A stretch of DNA of 30,781 nt, taken from positions 1-30,781 of the IMG/VR virus record IMGVR_UViG_3300042383_001339; one strand, given 5' to 3'. This DNA comes from a virus. The notes beneath the pieces are model-generated. The model was not told the origin of the DNA. It did not search any database and worked only from the letters and a program-made list of their open reading frames with translations. Both the position numbers and the translations under genes were made by a program. This document shows, piece after piece, positions 5,491-12,520 of the stretch; the stretch's first letter is position 1, and every line of letters starts with the position of its first letter.

Positions 5491-6801
5491 ATGAGTTTAC
5501 CAAACAGAACCAACAGCACCAATTATGAGCATCCGCAGGAAACCAATCTGCTGAATTTGCACAGGGCAATGAGCTACAACAGTCAGGGTGAGCCAGTGTT
5601 GCGAACCACATCGGGTAGCAGTGCAACCACCGGCGATGCGTTTGGTAGACTGAGAATTGCTGCACCTTTCACACTGTTTGATAGCTTTCACCGATACCAG
5701 GACAATGCCAAAGCTGAAGTGTTTACTGCTGGCGGCGGCACCAGCACACACGACACCAACAGCAGCAGCATATTGATGGCGGTGGGCACTGCAAAAAATG
5801 ATGAAGTGATCAGAGAAACCAATCGTGTGTTTGCCTATCAACCAGGCAAAAGTTTGCAAATGATGATCACCTTCACTATGTCACCTGCCAAAACCAATCT
5901 CAGACAACGAGCTGGATTGTTTGATGCACAAAACGGTGTATATGTTCAGTTAAAAGACAATGTGTTGAGTTTTGTGTTGCGCAGTTATTCAACTGGTGTT
6001 TTGGTGGAAACTGTGGTACCACAGAGCCAATGGAATGTGGAGCGATTGGATGGAGCAGGTACCAATCCCACAGTGTTAGACATCACCAAATCACAAATTT
6101 TTTGGTTGGACATAGAATGGTTGGGTGTGGGCACAGTGCGTTGCGGATTTGTGATCAATGGTGAATTCATTCACTGTCACAGTTTTCATCATGCCAATCT
6201 GCAAACCAGCACATACATGACCACTGCCTGTTTGCCGGGCAGAGTGGAAATTACAAACGTGGACACCACCGCCAGTGCTAGCACCTACAGACAGATTTGT
6301 TTTACTGTGATCAGTGAAGGTGGGTATGAACTCAGAGGCCGACCCAGAAGCGTGGGTCACGCTTTGACTGCGCCCTATCGTATGAGCAGTCCGGGTGTCA
6401 CTTATCCACTGCTGAGCATCCGACTGAAAAGTGATCGATTGGGTGCCATTGTGGTACCTAAAAATTTCACCATAGCAGTTACTTCATCGGGCAGCTTTAG
6501 ATACGGATTGATCAGCAGAGGCGTTACATCAGGCGGGTTATGGGTTAGTGCTGGTACCGACAGTCATGTTGAATACAACTTAACAGCAACCAGTTTGTCC
6601 AGCGGCACAGTGTATGAAATTGGATACATTATCAGCAGCAATCAGAGTTCAGCCGCTCCCAGCTTGCAGGAATATCCATTCACGTTTCAACTGGAGCGAA
6701 ACACGTTCACTCCAGTTGCTTATGAGTTTATAATTGCAATGGTTTGTACTGGCAACCATCCGGACGTTTTTGCCAGTGTCAACTGGGAAGAAATTACCTA
6801 A
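5491..6801 (+). CDS. virion structural protein (tail or fibre-associated)
   Basis: A 436 aa strand-rich protein with Ser/Thr/Gly-rich composition and no membrane segment. The opening (residues 27-60, GEPVLRTTSGSSATTGDAFGRLRIA) and the jelly-roll-like body resemble structural proteins found in many large myophages, but I cannot name the exact part. It is the largest late-type plus-strand gene here; no Shine-Dalgarno site precedes the ATG, and the late box at 5478-5485 places the RNA start on it. It faces the exonuclease remnant at its 3' end. Confidence 0.65.
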   Translation: MSLPNRTNSTNYEHPQETNLLNLHRAMSYNSQGEPVLRTTSGSSATTGDAFGRLRIAAPFTLFDSFHRYQDNAKAEVFTAGGGTSTHDTNSSSILMAVGTAKNDEVIRETNRVFAYQPGKSLQMMITFTMSPAKTNLRQRAGLFDAQNGVYVQLKDNVLSFVLRSYSTGVLVETVVPQSQWNVERLDGAGTNPTVLDITKSQIFWLDIEWLGVGTVRCGFVINGEFIHCHSFHHANLQTSTYMTTACLPGRVEITNVDTTASASTYRQICFTVISEGGYELRGRPRSVGHALTAPYRMSSPGVTYPLLSIRLKSDRLGAIVVPKNFTIAVTSSGSFRYGLISRGVTSGGLWVSAGTDSHVEYNLTATSLSSGTVYEIGYIISSNQSSAAPSLQEYPFTFQLERNTFTPVAYEFIIAMVCTGNHPDVFASVNWEEIT

Positions 6802-6898
6802 CGAATTTGGTAACGCCTAGTGTAGCCAGTGCCTGCTGAACCCCCGTGGCTTGGCGGTAACAGTCAGCTACTGCGTCGTGGGTGGCTGCACCCGATAC
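6794..6898 (-). pseudogene. detached C-terminal end of a DexA-like exonuclease
   Basis: The minus frame upstream of the TAA at 6794-6796 reads ATHDAVADCYRQATGVQQAL then ATLGVTKFVR. This aligns over its whole length with the C-terminus of the exonuclease at 7738-8292 (ATHDAMEDCFRQIIGLQKAL), including the catalytic H and D. A stop lies upstream at 6899-6901. It appears to be the original 3' end, cut off by insertion of the HNH gene between. Confidence 0.75.
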
Positions 6899-6959
6899 TC
6901 AACTGAATAAACCGATGCTATTTATTTTGGTGCATAATATATCAAAAATCATTTTAAGA

Positions 6960-6967
6960 TATAAATA
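6960..6967 (+). promoter_or_regulatory. late promoter TATAAATA
   Basis: Exact late box; the T4-type start point would be 6973, one base before the first helix of the HNH leader element. Confidence 0.75.
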
Positions 6968-6973
6968 AATTAT

Positions 6974-7028
6974 GTAGTTCGCGGCATTGACGTGCCCAAC
7001 TACTCTAACGGTGAAAGGACCATCAGCA
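6974..7028 (+). promoter_or_regulatory. structured HNH-leader RNA element, copy 1
   Basis: Helix 1: GTAGTT/AACTAC, internal loop CGC opposite C, inner helix GGCA/TGCC, 6 nt loop. Then TCTA, then helix 2 (GGT/ACC) whose 6 nt loop GAAAGG holds the ribosome site, then TCAGC and ATG. The plan is shared with 8320-8376 and 21188-21242, with different stem sequences. Confidence 0.75.
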
Positions 7029-7760
7029 ATGATATTTATTGACGACATTTACTCACAAGAGTATTTTAATATAGTTTCTAAAGCTCAAATAAGAGCTTCT
7101 TCTCGCATCGAAGCTCGTAAATTAGTAGGTTATGTAGAGGAACATCACATCATTCCAGATTGTTTTTATGTCAATTCTAGAAAGAAAAAACAATCTATTG
7201 GTTGGCTTGACGGAAATTCAAATTCGCCAAATAATTTAGTTTATCTGACTGCAAAAGAGCATTATAGATGTCACTGGTTACTAGTGCATATGACTATACT
7301 CGATGATTGTCATGCTGATCAAGCTAAAAGATCTATGTTTGCTGCATTAATGATAATGAGCTCAATGAACAAAACACGTTACGAACTTTCTGAATCTGAT
7401 TATGCTTACGCTCGAGAAAAATATAGCGAATCTTTACGTGGAAGGAAATTGTCTAAAGAAGCTATAAGAAAACAGTTAGAGACAAAAAAATTAAACGGAA
7501 CTTTCTGTCATTCAGAAGAAACAAAAAGAAAACTGTCAAAATTTAAGAAAGGTAGCAAACTTTCACCAGAAACGATAGCTAAAAGAACAGAATCTAGACA
7601 GGCTAACAGTAAACCACAAGCTCCTAGATCAGAAGAATGGAGACGTAAAATTAGTGAGTCAGCTAAAGGACGAAAACTTTCACCAGAAACGATAGCTAAA
7701 AGAACAGAATCTAGACGAGCCAACAGACAAAATTTCTTTAGCGATTCACAAATGCTTTGA
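7029..7760 (+). CDS. HNH homing endonuclease with NUMOD3 repeats
   Basis: A 243 aa endonuclease from the ATG at 7029, which follows an AAAGGAC ribosome site and the structured leader. The HNH core is EEHHIIPDCF ... NNLVYLTAKEHYRCHWLL (about residues 36-92). The C-terminal half carries NUMOD3-type DNA-binding repeats: GRKLSKEAIRKQ, HSEETKRKLS, GSKLSPETIAKR, GRKLSPETIAKR. Two of these are encoded by an exact 43 bp direct repeat. The gene separates the exonuclease from its former 3' end and its last codons overlap the exonuclease gene by 23 bases on the opposite strand. Confidence 0.85.
   Translation: MIFIDDIYSQEYFNIVSKAQIRASSRIEARKLVGYVEEHHIIPDCFYVNSRKKKQSIGWLDGNSNSPNNLVYLTAKEHYRCHWLLVHMTILDDCHADQAKRSMFAALMIMSSMNKTRYELSESDYAYAREKYSESLRGRKLSKEAIRKQLETKKLNGTFCHSEETKRKLSKFKKGSKLSPETIAKRTESRQANSKPQAPRSEEWRRKISESAKGRKLSPETIAKRTESRRANRQNFFSDSQML
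7557..7716 (+). repeat. 43 bp exact direct repeat inside the HNH gene
   Basis: Copies at 7557-7599 and 7674-7716, 117 bases (39 codons) apart, encode the same NUMOD3 segment LSPETIAKRTESR. The perfect identity indicates recent duplication of a DNA-binding module. Confidence 0.9.
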
Positions 7761-8292
7761 CATCTAATCCTTTCAATGCTTTTTGTAAGCCGATAATCTG
7801 TCTAAAGCAGTCTTCCATCGCATCGTGTGTAGCAGGAGGCATGGGTACACGATATAGATTCATCACAGTTCTGACGTCCATAGCCTGCCAGTAACGCCAG
7901 GGATAAGGGTGGTCAATGGCTCGGTAAGCATGTTCTAGAATACTGATATCAAAACTGGTACCCTGACACCAGATACGGCCGCTGCTGTTCCACACGAATC
8001 GGTGCAGGGTCATCAATGCATCTTTGAATGCTACTCGATTATCCGGAGAAAAGATGCGTTCCTGTACCTGCGGGTCTTGCTGAGCCCACCAATCGAGTGT
8101 TTCGGGATTGACATTTCGGTCAGGCTGAGAATCCACATCCACCATGATGTCCAGCGTCTGCAGGTCTGCTAGTCCGACGCCGCGAGTCAGATAGTCATCA
8201 AAGGGATCAAATTTCACCGCAGCAATCTGCAGAATTACTGCGTCTGGCGTGGTGGCCAGAGTTTCTAAATCTATCATTGTTGATAGTTCCAT
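7738..8292 (-). CDS. DexA-like DEDDh 3'-5' exonuclease
   Basis: A 184 aa exonuclease from M at 8292, chosen because GGAGA precedes it. Motifs: MIDLETLATTPDAVILQIAA (Exo I, D and E), GTSFDISILEHAY (Exo II, D), ATHDAMEDC (Exo III, H and D). This is the family of T4 DexA and the Rv2179c-like exonucleases. The likely role is trimming DNA or RNA 3' ends during host DNA breakdown. It is flanked on both sides by HNH endonuclease genes, and its last 30 codons differ from the displaced remnant at 6794-6898, so the 3' end appears to have been replaced. Confidence 0.85.
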   Translation of the reverse strand: MELSTMIDLETLATTPDAVILQIAAVKFDPFDDYLTRGVGLADLQTLDIMVDVDSQPDRNVNPETLDWWAQQDPQVQERIFSPDNRVAFKDALMTLHRFVWNSSGRIWCQGTSFDISILEHAYRAIDHPYPWRYWQAMDVRTVMNLYRVPMPPATHDAMEDCFRQIIGLQKALKGLDVKAFVNR

Positions 8293-8306
8293 TTTTTCTC
8301 CAAAGG

Positions 8307-8314
8307 TATAAATA
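8307..8314 (+). promoter_or_regulatory. late promoter TATAAATA
   Basis: Exact late box; the predicted start G8320 is the first base of helix 1 of the leader element. Confidence 0.75.
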
Positions 8315-8319
8315 AGAAT

Positions 8320-8376
8320 GCCGATCGCGATAGTCTCAATATCCATCGGCTCTATAACTATACGGAGTTACAGCTA
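8320..8376 (+). promoter_or_regulatory. structured HNH-leader RNA element, copy 2
   Basis: Helix 1 GCCGAT/ATCGGC (8320-8325, 8345-8350), internal loop CGC/C, inner helix GATA/TATC, 7 nt loop; TCTA; helix 2 TAACT/AGTTA around ATACGG (8355-8370); CAGC; ATG at 8377. Confidence 0.8.
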
Positions 8377-9128
8377 ATGTATTTACAAAACAAATACTTA
8401 CAATGGTATTATAACATAATAAATCGTGCAAAATCAAGACATTTAGAAGATTCTGTGTACACTGAACAGCATCATATTTTGCCTAAGAGCTTGGGTGGCA
8501 ACAATTCTAAATCCAATCTTGCAACCTTAACCGGACGAGAACATTTTATATGTCATTTATTATTACCAAAATTCACAACTGGAATAGCAAAAAGTAAGAT
8601 GATACATGCTGCTTGGAGAATGTGTTGTAGAGGATCTAAGCATGACAAAGGTTTTAAAATTACCTCAACTATATATGATTTACTACGGCGACAGCGTAGT
8701 GCATATCTCCAAACATTAAAAGGGCAAAACAGCCCAATGTTCGGAAAAAAGACTGGAAGAACTTCTGCCGACTTTACAAACGATTGGAAAGAAAAAATAT
8801 CTGCAGCAAATAAAGGCCGAGTTGCTTGGAACAAAGGTGTACCTCGTACAGAAGATGAAAAAGCAAAAATGTCAGCTACACGAAAAGCAAAAGCAAAAGC
8901 AAAGGCAAAAGCAGCTGACCCAACTTGGAACTGGAATGTAAGACCAAAATGCAGTCCTGAAAAAGCACAAAAAATCAAAGAAGCCAATACTGGAAAAAGT
9001 GGGTTCATAAATTAGATCCGTTACAACGAAGATATGTTCCTCAACAAACATATGAAATATTATGTTCCCAAGGTTGGATTCCTGGTATCGGACCAAAAAT
9101 CACCAGTTTCACCAAACCACCTGTTTGA
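8377..9128 (+). CDS. HNH homing endonuclease, apparent frameshift near the 3' end
   Basis: The first frame (8377-9015, 212 aa) has the HNH core EQHHILPKSLGG ... NLATLTGREHFICHLLL, then NUMOD3-like repeats (NSPMFGKKTGRTS) and an Ala-Lys repeat. It stops at 9013-9015, but the +2 frame continues without a break as KKWVHKLDPLQRRYVPQQ and GWIPGIGPKITSFTKPPV to a stop at 9126-9128. One extra A in the run at 8993-8997 would join the two, so the gene is probably frameshifted or the read is in error. The extended frame overlaps the end of the convergent gene at 9109. It has a paralog at 21243. Confidence 0.75.
8880..8915 (+). repeat. AAAGCA hexamer tract (Lys-Ala repeat)
   Basis: About five tandem copies of a 6 bp unit code for a run of Lys-Ala in the HNH protein. 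It is probably slippage-prone and may act as a flexible DNA-contacting linker. Confidence 0.7.
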
Positions 9129-9753
9129 ATTGTTCTTTCTCAATACCAAAATAGTTGCATTTCCAATCACTCTGTTCAAAGAAGTTGAGATATTGCCATT
9201 GGCTACGATGCTTGAGCAACTGCTGACCAGCATGTTGCCAGTCCATGCCTAAGAATATGCGTTGATACTTGTATTTTCTTTCTTCTATCTCATGGAAATT
9301 AAAATCATCCCACTCCCAGTGCAGGATTTCAAAGGCGTTACCATCGCGATCCACCCAGTCCATGCTGAAGTCCAGTCCCCACTTGGGTCTGATGTTGCGA
9401 ACTTTGTGAAATATTGGTCTGGCATCACACCACTGTTTGAGTTGGGCAAGTGCTTGACCGCTGACACCTTTGCGTTCAAACAACATGCTGTGATTGAGTA
9501 CTGCACCTTCTTCAACTGGTGTCTGTGTGAACCAATCATACTTGAGCACCTGCTCCCAGGGACGATGCTCGGTCACAACATGTTTGTTGGCTTGCGCATA
9601 CCGCTGTTCCATTTCACAAAGAGCATACCCGTTTTGGTCAAAAAGACGAACCCAATCGCTGGGAGGAATCCAATGCTGATCTTCGGTTTGAAGAGGCAGT
9701 GTGTAATAACCCACAGGATTGAGTTCTGCTGATGTGACGTTGAGTAGACGCAT
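9109..9753 (-). CDS. conserved phage protein of unknown function
   Basis: A 214 aa soluble protein, rich in aromatic residues (many Trp in the C-terminal half: WGLDFSMDWVDRDGN, LHWEWDDFNF). I recognise no enzyme motif. A near-consensus late box CATAAATA (9758-9765) ends 4 bases before the ATG, so the RNA may be leaderless. Its 3' end is overlapped by the repaired frame of the HNH gene. The neighbouring tRNA-Val ends 11 bases upstream of the start. Confidence 0.7.
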   Translation of the reverse strand: MRLLNVTSAELNPVGYYTLPLQTEDQHWIPPSDWVRLFDQNGYALCEMEQRYAQANKHVVTEHRPWEQVLKYDWFTQTPVEEGAVLNHSMLFERKGVSGQALAQLKQWCDARPIFHKVRNIRPKWGLDFSMDWVDRDGNAFEILHWEWDDFNFHEIEERKYKYQRIFLGMDWQHAGQQLLKHRSQWQYLNFFEQSDWKCNYFGIEKEQFKQVVW

Positions 9754-9757
9754 CTAA

Positions 9758-9765
9758 TATTTATG
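9758..9765 (-). promoter_or_regulatory. late promoter-like box CATAAATA
   Basis: Seven of eight matches; overlaps the CCA end of tRNA-Val and lies 4 nt before the ATG at 9753. Confidence 0.4.
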
Positions 9766-9839
9766 GTGGCCGATCAGGGATTCGAACCCCGGACTTTTTC
9801 CGTGTAAAGGAAACTTTCTAACCGCTGAATTAATCGGCC
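9764..9839 (-). tRNA. tRNA-Val(UAC)
   Basis: Acceptor GGCCGAT/ATCGGCC, anticodon arm TTTCC/GGAAA around TTTACAC (anticodon UAC), T arm CGGGG/CCCTG with TTCGAAT, A73 and encoded CCA. Confidence 0.93.
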
Positions 9840-9849
9840 TTTGTAATAC

Positions 9850-10254
9850 TTATACTGCTAGTGACAGTTTGCTGAGTTTTTCATACAGTTCAGCATCTGC
9901 GCCAACGCCATTGCCGCTGTACACTGCCCAGGGCAACACGATGCCAGCAGCAGTGTAGGCGCCAGCCAGACTGTCGTCGTCTTCCTGGAACCATGCAGTG
10001 GGATAGCGATCGCTGAACTTCTCAAAATACTTGGCCCATTCTTTGATGTTGGCGTTGTTGCCGCCGTTGAGCATGATAATGGTTTTGTCCTCATCGGTCC
10101 ACTGACGGAACGCTTTCTTCACCGGGCGAGTGAACGCATTGGCATGCTCTTTGCTAGCCATTTCGCTAACCACATGAGCAGTTTGCAAACCTTTCTGCAG
10201 GCTGCTGAGGTAGTAGTTGGTAAGACTGTAGAGCCGATAGTTTTGGGTTGTCAT
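9850..10254 (-). CDS. possible PTH2-like peptidyl-tRNA hydrolase
   Basis: A 134 aa protein from M at 10254 (begins TTQNYRLYSLTNYYLS). The segment SSLQKGLQTAHVVSEMASKE resembles the KGLxxAQxxHA helix of PTH2-type peptidyl-tRNA hydrolases, and the C-terminal GAYTAAGIVLPWAVY fits a conserved loop, but the match is partial. The start lies 9 bases after the CCA of the Gln-anticodon tRNA, so it shares that transcript. The start was chosen because earlier codons overlap the tRNA. If correct it would recycle peptidyl-tRNAs; I am unsure. Confidence 0.45.
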   Translation of the reverse strand: MTTQNYRLYSLTNYYLSSLQKGLQTAHVVSEMASKEHANAFTRPVKKAFRQWTDEDKTIIMLNGGNNANIKEWAKYFEKFSDRYPTAWFQEDDDSLAGAYTAAGIVLPWAVYSGNGVGADAELYEKLSKLSLAV

Positions 10255-10262
10255 AAAATTTT

Positions 10263-10348
10263 TGGCAGGGGAGGAGCGACTCGAACGCTCAATGCCTTTC
10301 GGCGCAGGCTTCAAAGACCCGTGGGGTTACCAATTTTCCTACTCCCCT
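10263..10348 (-). tRNA. class II tRNA with UUG (Gln) anticodon
   Basis: Acceptor AGGGGAG/CTCCCCT, G73, encoded CCA; anticodon arm CGGGT/GCCTG around CTTTGAA (anticodon UUG); T arm GAGCG/CGCTC with TTCGAGT. The variable region is 14 nt with a GCC-GAAA-GGC hairpin, as in tRNA-Ser or Leu rather than Gln. The anticodon loop matches T4 tRNA-Gln closely. Confidence 0.85.
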
Positions 10349-10362
10349 GTATAAAACTTATT

Positions 10363-10389
10363 GTATCCTTACCAGCTTGGCGAACCCCC
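10363..10389 (-). tRNA. tRNA-Gln 5'-half fragment
   Basis: The minus strand reads GGGGGTT then CGCCAAGCTGGTAAGG, matching the acceptor and D arm of bacterial tRNA-Gln. No anticodon or T arm follows before the complete tRNA at 10348. It appears to be a remnant of an older tRNA-Gln gene. Confidence 0.5.
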
Positions 10390-10409
10390 TGTAATTCCTT
10401 TACTCTCTT

Positions 10410-10439
10410 AGTATAGCAAACTTTAGGCTGCGTTGTCAA
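10410..10439 (-). promoter_or_regulatory. early promoter TTGACA-18-TATACT
   Basis: -35 at 10439-10434, 18 nt spacer, -10 at 10415-10410, followed by AAGAGAGTA as in the other early promoters. It drives the Gln-anticodon tRNA and the gene at 9850, and overlaps the end of the upstream gene. Confidence 0.8.
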
Positions 10440-10656
10440 TGGTCATTGCACCCAACAACAAAAATGTTTTCATCCGTTCACGCAAACAATTCGTATGATA
10501 ACCGTATATAATGACATGTCCAAATTGACCTTGATAGGCAGTCAAAGCAACACCAGGCGAATTATCCAAATCCAATAAGCTGTCGCAATATGGGCAATGT
10601 TGTGCATGAAAAATCAATCTGTCAGAAACAAGATCGAACATAGTTGGTTTGGTCAT
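10423..10656 (-). CDS. small zinc-binding protein, paralog of the next gene
   Basis: A 77 aa protein with CPYC at residues 21-24 and GYHTNC near residue 58: two knuckles that likely hold one zinc (C, C, H, C). The upstream neighbour has the same plan (TCNSCQKPL ... GYHEDC), so they are tandem paralogs. The N-terminus PTMFDLVSDR resembles the TVFDLI tail of the 3281-5259 family. It has no known function. The ATG lies directly behind the neighbour's stop. Confidence 0.7.
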   Translation of the reverse strand: MTKPTMFDLVSDRLIFHAQHCPYCDSLLDLDNSPGVALTAYQGQFGHVIIYGYHTNCLRERMKTFLLLGAMTIDNAA

Positions 10657-10863
10657 TTAACTCCTAATTGTTGATTTGTACCAACAATCCTCATGATAGC
10701 CCAAAAAAGACAATTTGTTGTTGTGGTCTTTGACGATTCTAATAACAATTTCTGCGTCGTCTGAAGTTCTAATTTCAGGAAGAGGTTTTTGACAGCTATT
10801 GCAAGTTGTACAAAACCAATTGATGTTTTCATCTAACAAGTCTTCTAATGTTAGGTAGGACAT
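10657..10863 (-). CDS. small zinc-binding protein, paralog of the previous gene
   Basis: A 68 aa protein with TCNSCQKPLPEI and LGYHEDCWY carrying a C-x2-C and an H-x2-C pair. The N-terminal helix (LTLEDLLDENI) corresponds to TMFDLVSDRLI of the paralog. Function unknown; acts in the cytoplasm by lack of a signal. Confidence 0.65.
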   Translation of the reverse strand: MSYLTLEDLLDENINWFCTTCNSCQKPLPEIRTSDDAEIVIRIVKDHNNKLSFLGYHEDCWYKSTIRS

Positions 10864-10866
10864 GTT

Positions 10867-11223
10867 TTATTGAATAACCCAATTTCCTTGCATGTCTCTG
10901 CACACCGTCTTTTGATCACTGTCGATAGTGACTGTTTTGCAATTTTGTGTGGATTGCCTGTTGCTGTTCTTGCCCATCTGATATCCGATGACCCCCACCA
11001 CCGCACCCACTGCAATTGCTGTGGCCACCGCAGTGCCAGTGGAAACCTTACCATCTGATCTGCGATAAACTGGGCGATGCATATGCGGCTGGTAACGCAC
11101 TGGCGAACCAGTCACATAGGGTGCTGATGGGCGATACCCCGGATGATAATGCCATCTGGGTTGTGACATCAGCTGAGTTGGAATAAGAAACGTCAAACCC
11201 AAAAAAAGTGATAGTATTCGCAT
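10867..11223 (-). CDS. exported protein with glycine-zipper segment
   Basis: A 118 aa protein from M at 11223, chosen for the GAGGAAATT ribosome site and because it begins with a signal peptide (MRILSLFLGLTFLIPTQL). The mature part is His/Pro/Tyr-rich, then a Gly/Ala segment (TAVATAIAVGAVVGVIGY, about 70-88) of the glycine-zipper type, and a C-terminal part with two Cys (NCKTVTI ... VCRDMQG) that could form a disulfide. It probably acts in the periplasm or envelope; specific role unknown. Confidence 0.65.
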   Translation of the reverse strand: MRILSLFLGLTFLIPTQLMSQPRWHYHPGYRPSAPYVTGSPVRYQPHMHRPVYRRSDGKVSTGTAVATAIAVGAVVGVIGYQMGKNSNRQSTQNCKTVTIDSDQKTVCRDMQGNWVIQ

Positions 11224-11334
11224 GGGAATTTCCTCGTTGTATTTAGCACACACCGGTTAGGTATCTTCTGATTCAGTTGGAGTTCACAGTCAAAGTCCAG
11301 GGCAATTGAGTTTAATAACCCAAATTATTCGGAA

Positions 11335-11763
11335 CTATTTGAAAATTATATCACAAGCCACATCACGTGTTTGATTAGCCAATTTTTGATATCCGGATCT
11401 GCCGGGATGAACTCCATCTGCACCAACCCAGGGCTTCACATCCAGAACCTGATCACCATAGTTAGAGGCAATTTCGGTGATAATCAATCTAGCAGCGCGA
11501 TTGTTGGGTGGCAGCAACCAGGTCACGCAATACGAGGCCAACGTGGCTCTGAGTTTTATGATTTGTTTCCTCAACTCGGCTTTTTTGGTGGGTAAATCAT
11601 TTGCACCCACACTGATCAGTACATGATCAGCACTTCTGGGAATCTGGTGAACCTGCAACAGAGTTTGTTCAGTGTTGCGTCCTGATACAGCCAGGTTCTT
11701 ACAATCAGGTCTCATTTGCGCAGTACCATACGCAAGGCTATCTCCAATAAAAACACAAGGCAT
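11335..11763 (-). CDS. SGNH/GDSL hydrolase
   Basis: A 142 aa esterase-type hydrolase. Block I is FIGDSLAYG (nucleophile S), block II has NLAVSGRNT (G), block III SVGANDLP (N) and block V DGVHPGRSGY (D and H), so all catalytic blocks are present. It is shorter than most family members (about 180-200 aa), implying a minimal fold. Phage relatives occur as tail or lysis-associated esterases that remove acyl groups from surface glycans; the substrate here is unknown. No signal peptide is seen. Confidence 0.8.
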   Translation of the reverse strand: MPCVFIGDSLAYGTAQMRPDCKNLAVSGRNTEQTLLQVHQIPRSADHVLISVGANDLPTKKAELRKQIIKLRATLASYCVTWLLPPNNRAARLIITEIASNYGDQVLDVKPWVGADGVHPGRSGYQKLANQTRDVACDIIFK

Positions 11764-11779
11764 ATTTTATTTCCTGAAT

Positions 11780-11968
11780 TTATTTAGTGCCAGCGTAATC
11801 AGTCTTGTGCCATCCGTGTCCCTTGAGCGCAAACTCTGAGCGACTGATCTTTCGATTTAGGCTGCGAGTAGTACCACATTTAGGACAACGTTCTGGATCC
11901 TGATCCATTGGTTGTTTGAGTTCCAGTTCACTCTTGCATTCAACGCAAACATATTCGTAGATGGGCAT
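11780..11968 (-). CDS. FmdB-type zinc-ribbon protein
   Basis: A 62 aa protein starting MPIYEYVCVECKSELE, the signature of FmdB/CxxC_CxxC_SSSS regulatory proteins. The two knuckles are CVEC and CPKC. The ATG at 11968 follows GAGGAATTTTAA and overlaps the release-factor gene end, so the two are coupled. The family is linked to regulation in bacteria but the exact role is unknown. Confidence 0.75.
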   Translation of the reverse strand: MPIYEYVCVECKSELELKQPMDQDPERCPKCGTTRSLNRKISRSEFALKGHGWHKTDYAGTK

Positions 11969-11969
11969 T

Positions 11970-12323
11970 TTAAAATTCCTCAATCTTTAGATTTTCTGGT
12001 TTCATCATTTCATCTACAACAGCATTAACCTCTGCTTCTAATTCTTCTTTAGTTTTGGGCACAGGATTGCCCAGGCGTCTGGCTGCTTCCAGCTTGAGCC
12101 AACGCTGCATTTCAGCAGTCTGCGTCAGTCTCTCAAACGCCAGCACTTCATTCTGATGTTGATGACGGGCTGTACAACTTTCACCCCGAGCACCGCTGGG
12201 TTCATGTATGAATCGAACACCAGACTCTACCTTGTTCACGTTCTGTCCGCCTTTGCCACCGCAGCGAAAGGTCTGTCGAATCAAATCTTTCTTTGTGACG
12301 CTGAACAATAATTTCTTAGACAT
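11970..12323 (-). CDS. release-factor-like GGQ protein (ArfB/RF domain 3 type)
   Basis: A 117 aa protein with the catalytic loop GGKGGQNVNKVES (residues 22-34), followed by RFIHEPSG and a Gln-rich RHQHQNEVLAFERL segment, as in class I release factor domain 3. The domain that reads stop codons is absent, so it may free stalled ribosomes in a codon-independent way, like ArfB. The Met at 12323 is preferred over an in-frame TTG. The C-terminal tail is acidic rather than basic, unlike ArfB, whose basic tail enters the mRNA channel, so the mode of ribosome binding may differ. Confidence 0.8.
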   Translation of the reverse strand: MSKKLLFSVTKKDLIRQTFRCGGKGGQNVNKVESGVRFIHEPSGARGESCTARHQHQNEVLAFERLTQTAEMQRWLKLEAARRLGNPVPKTKEELEAEVNAVVDEMMKPENLKIEEF

Positions 12324-12358
12324 TAGGGGTACCAATCTTGTGTGTAATTGCAGTTTTA

Positions 12359-12520
12359 TTATTTCTTTGAACGAAGTATCTTGTCATATGCGGCCTCAGC
12401 CTGCTGTTTCGTGGTCACAATGCCCTCTCTAGCTTGTGTTGCTATAATACACTGCACCATTAAATCACGTCGACGTTCAGGATTTCCTAGTAGAGGTTTG
12501 ATATTGATTCGCTTATTCAT
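12359..12520 (-). CDS. hypothetical protein
   Basis: A 53 aa basic helical protein (starts MNKRINIKPLLGNPERRRD). I do not recognise it. The ATG overlaps the preceding stop (TGATG), so it is coupled to the upstream zinc protein. No domain is visible. Confidence 0.55.
   Translation of the reverse strand: MNKRINIKPLLGNPERRRDLMVQCIIATQAREGIVTTKQQAEAAYDKILRSKK

Noticed and set aside
9262-9732. A 156-codon plus-strand frame
   Set aside because: Antisense to the 9109 gene. Its protein shows no motif and no late box or ribosome site precedes it.
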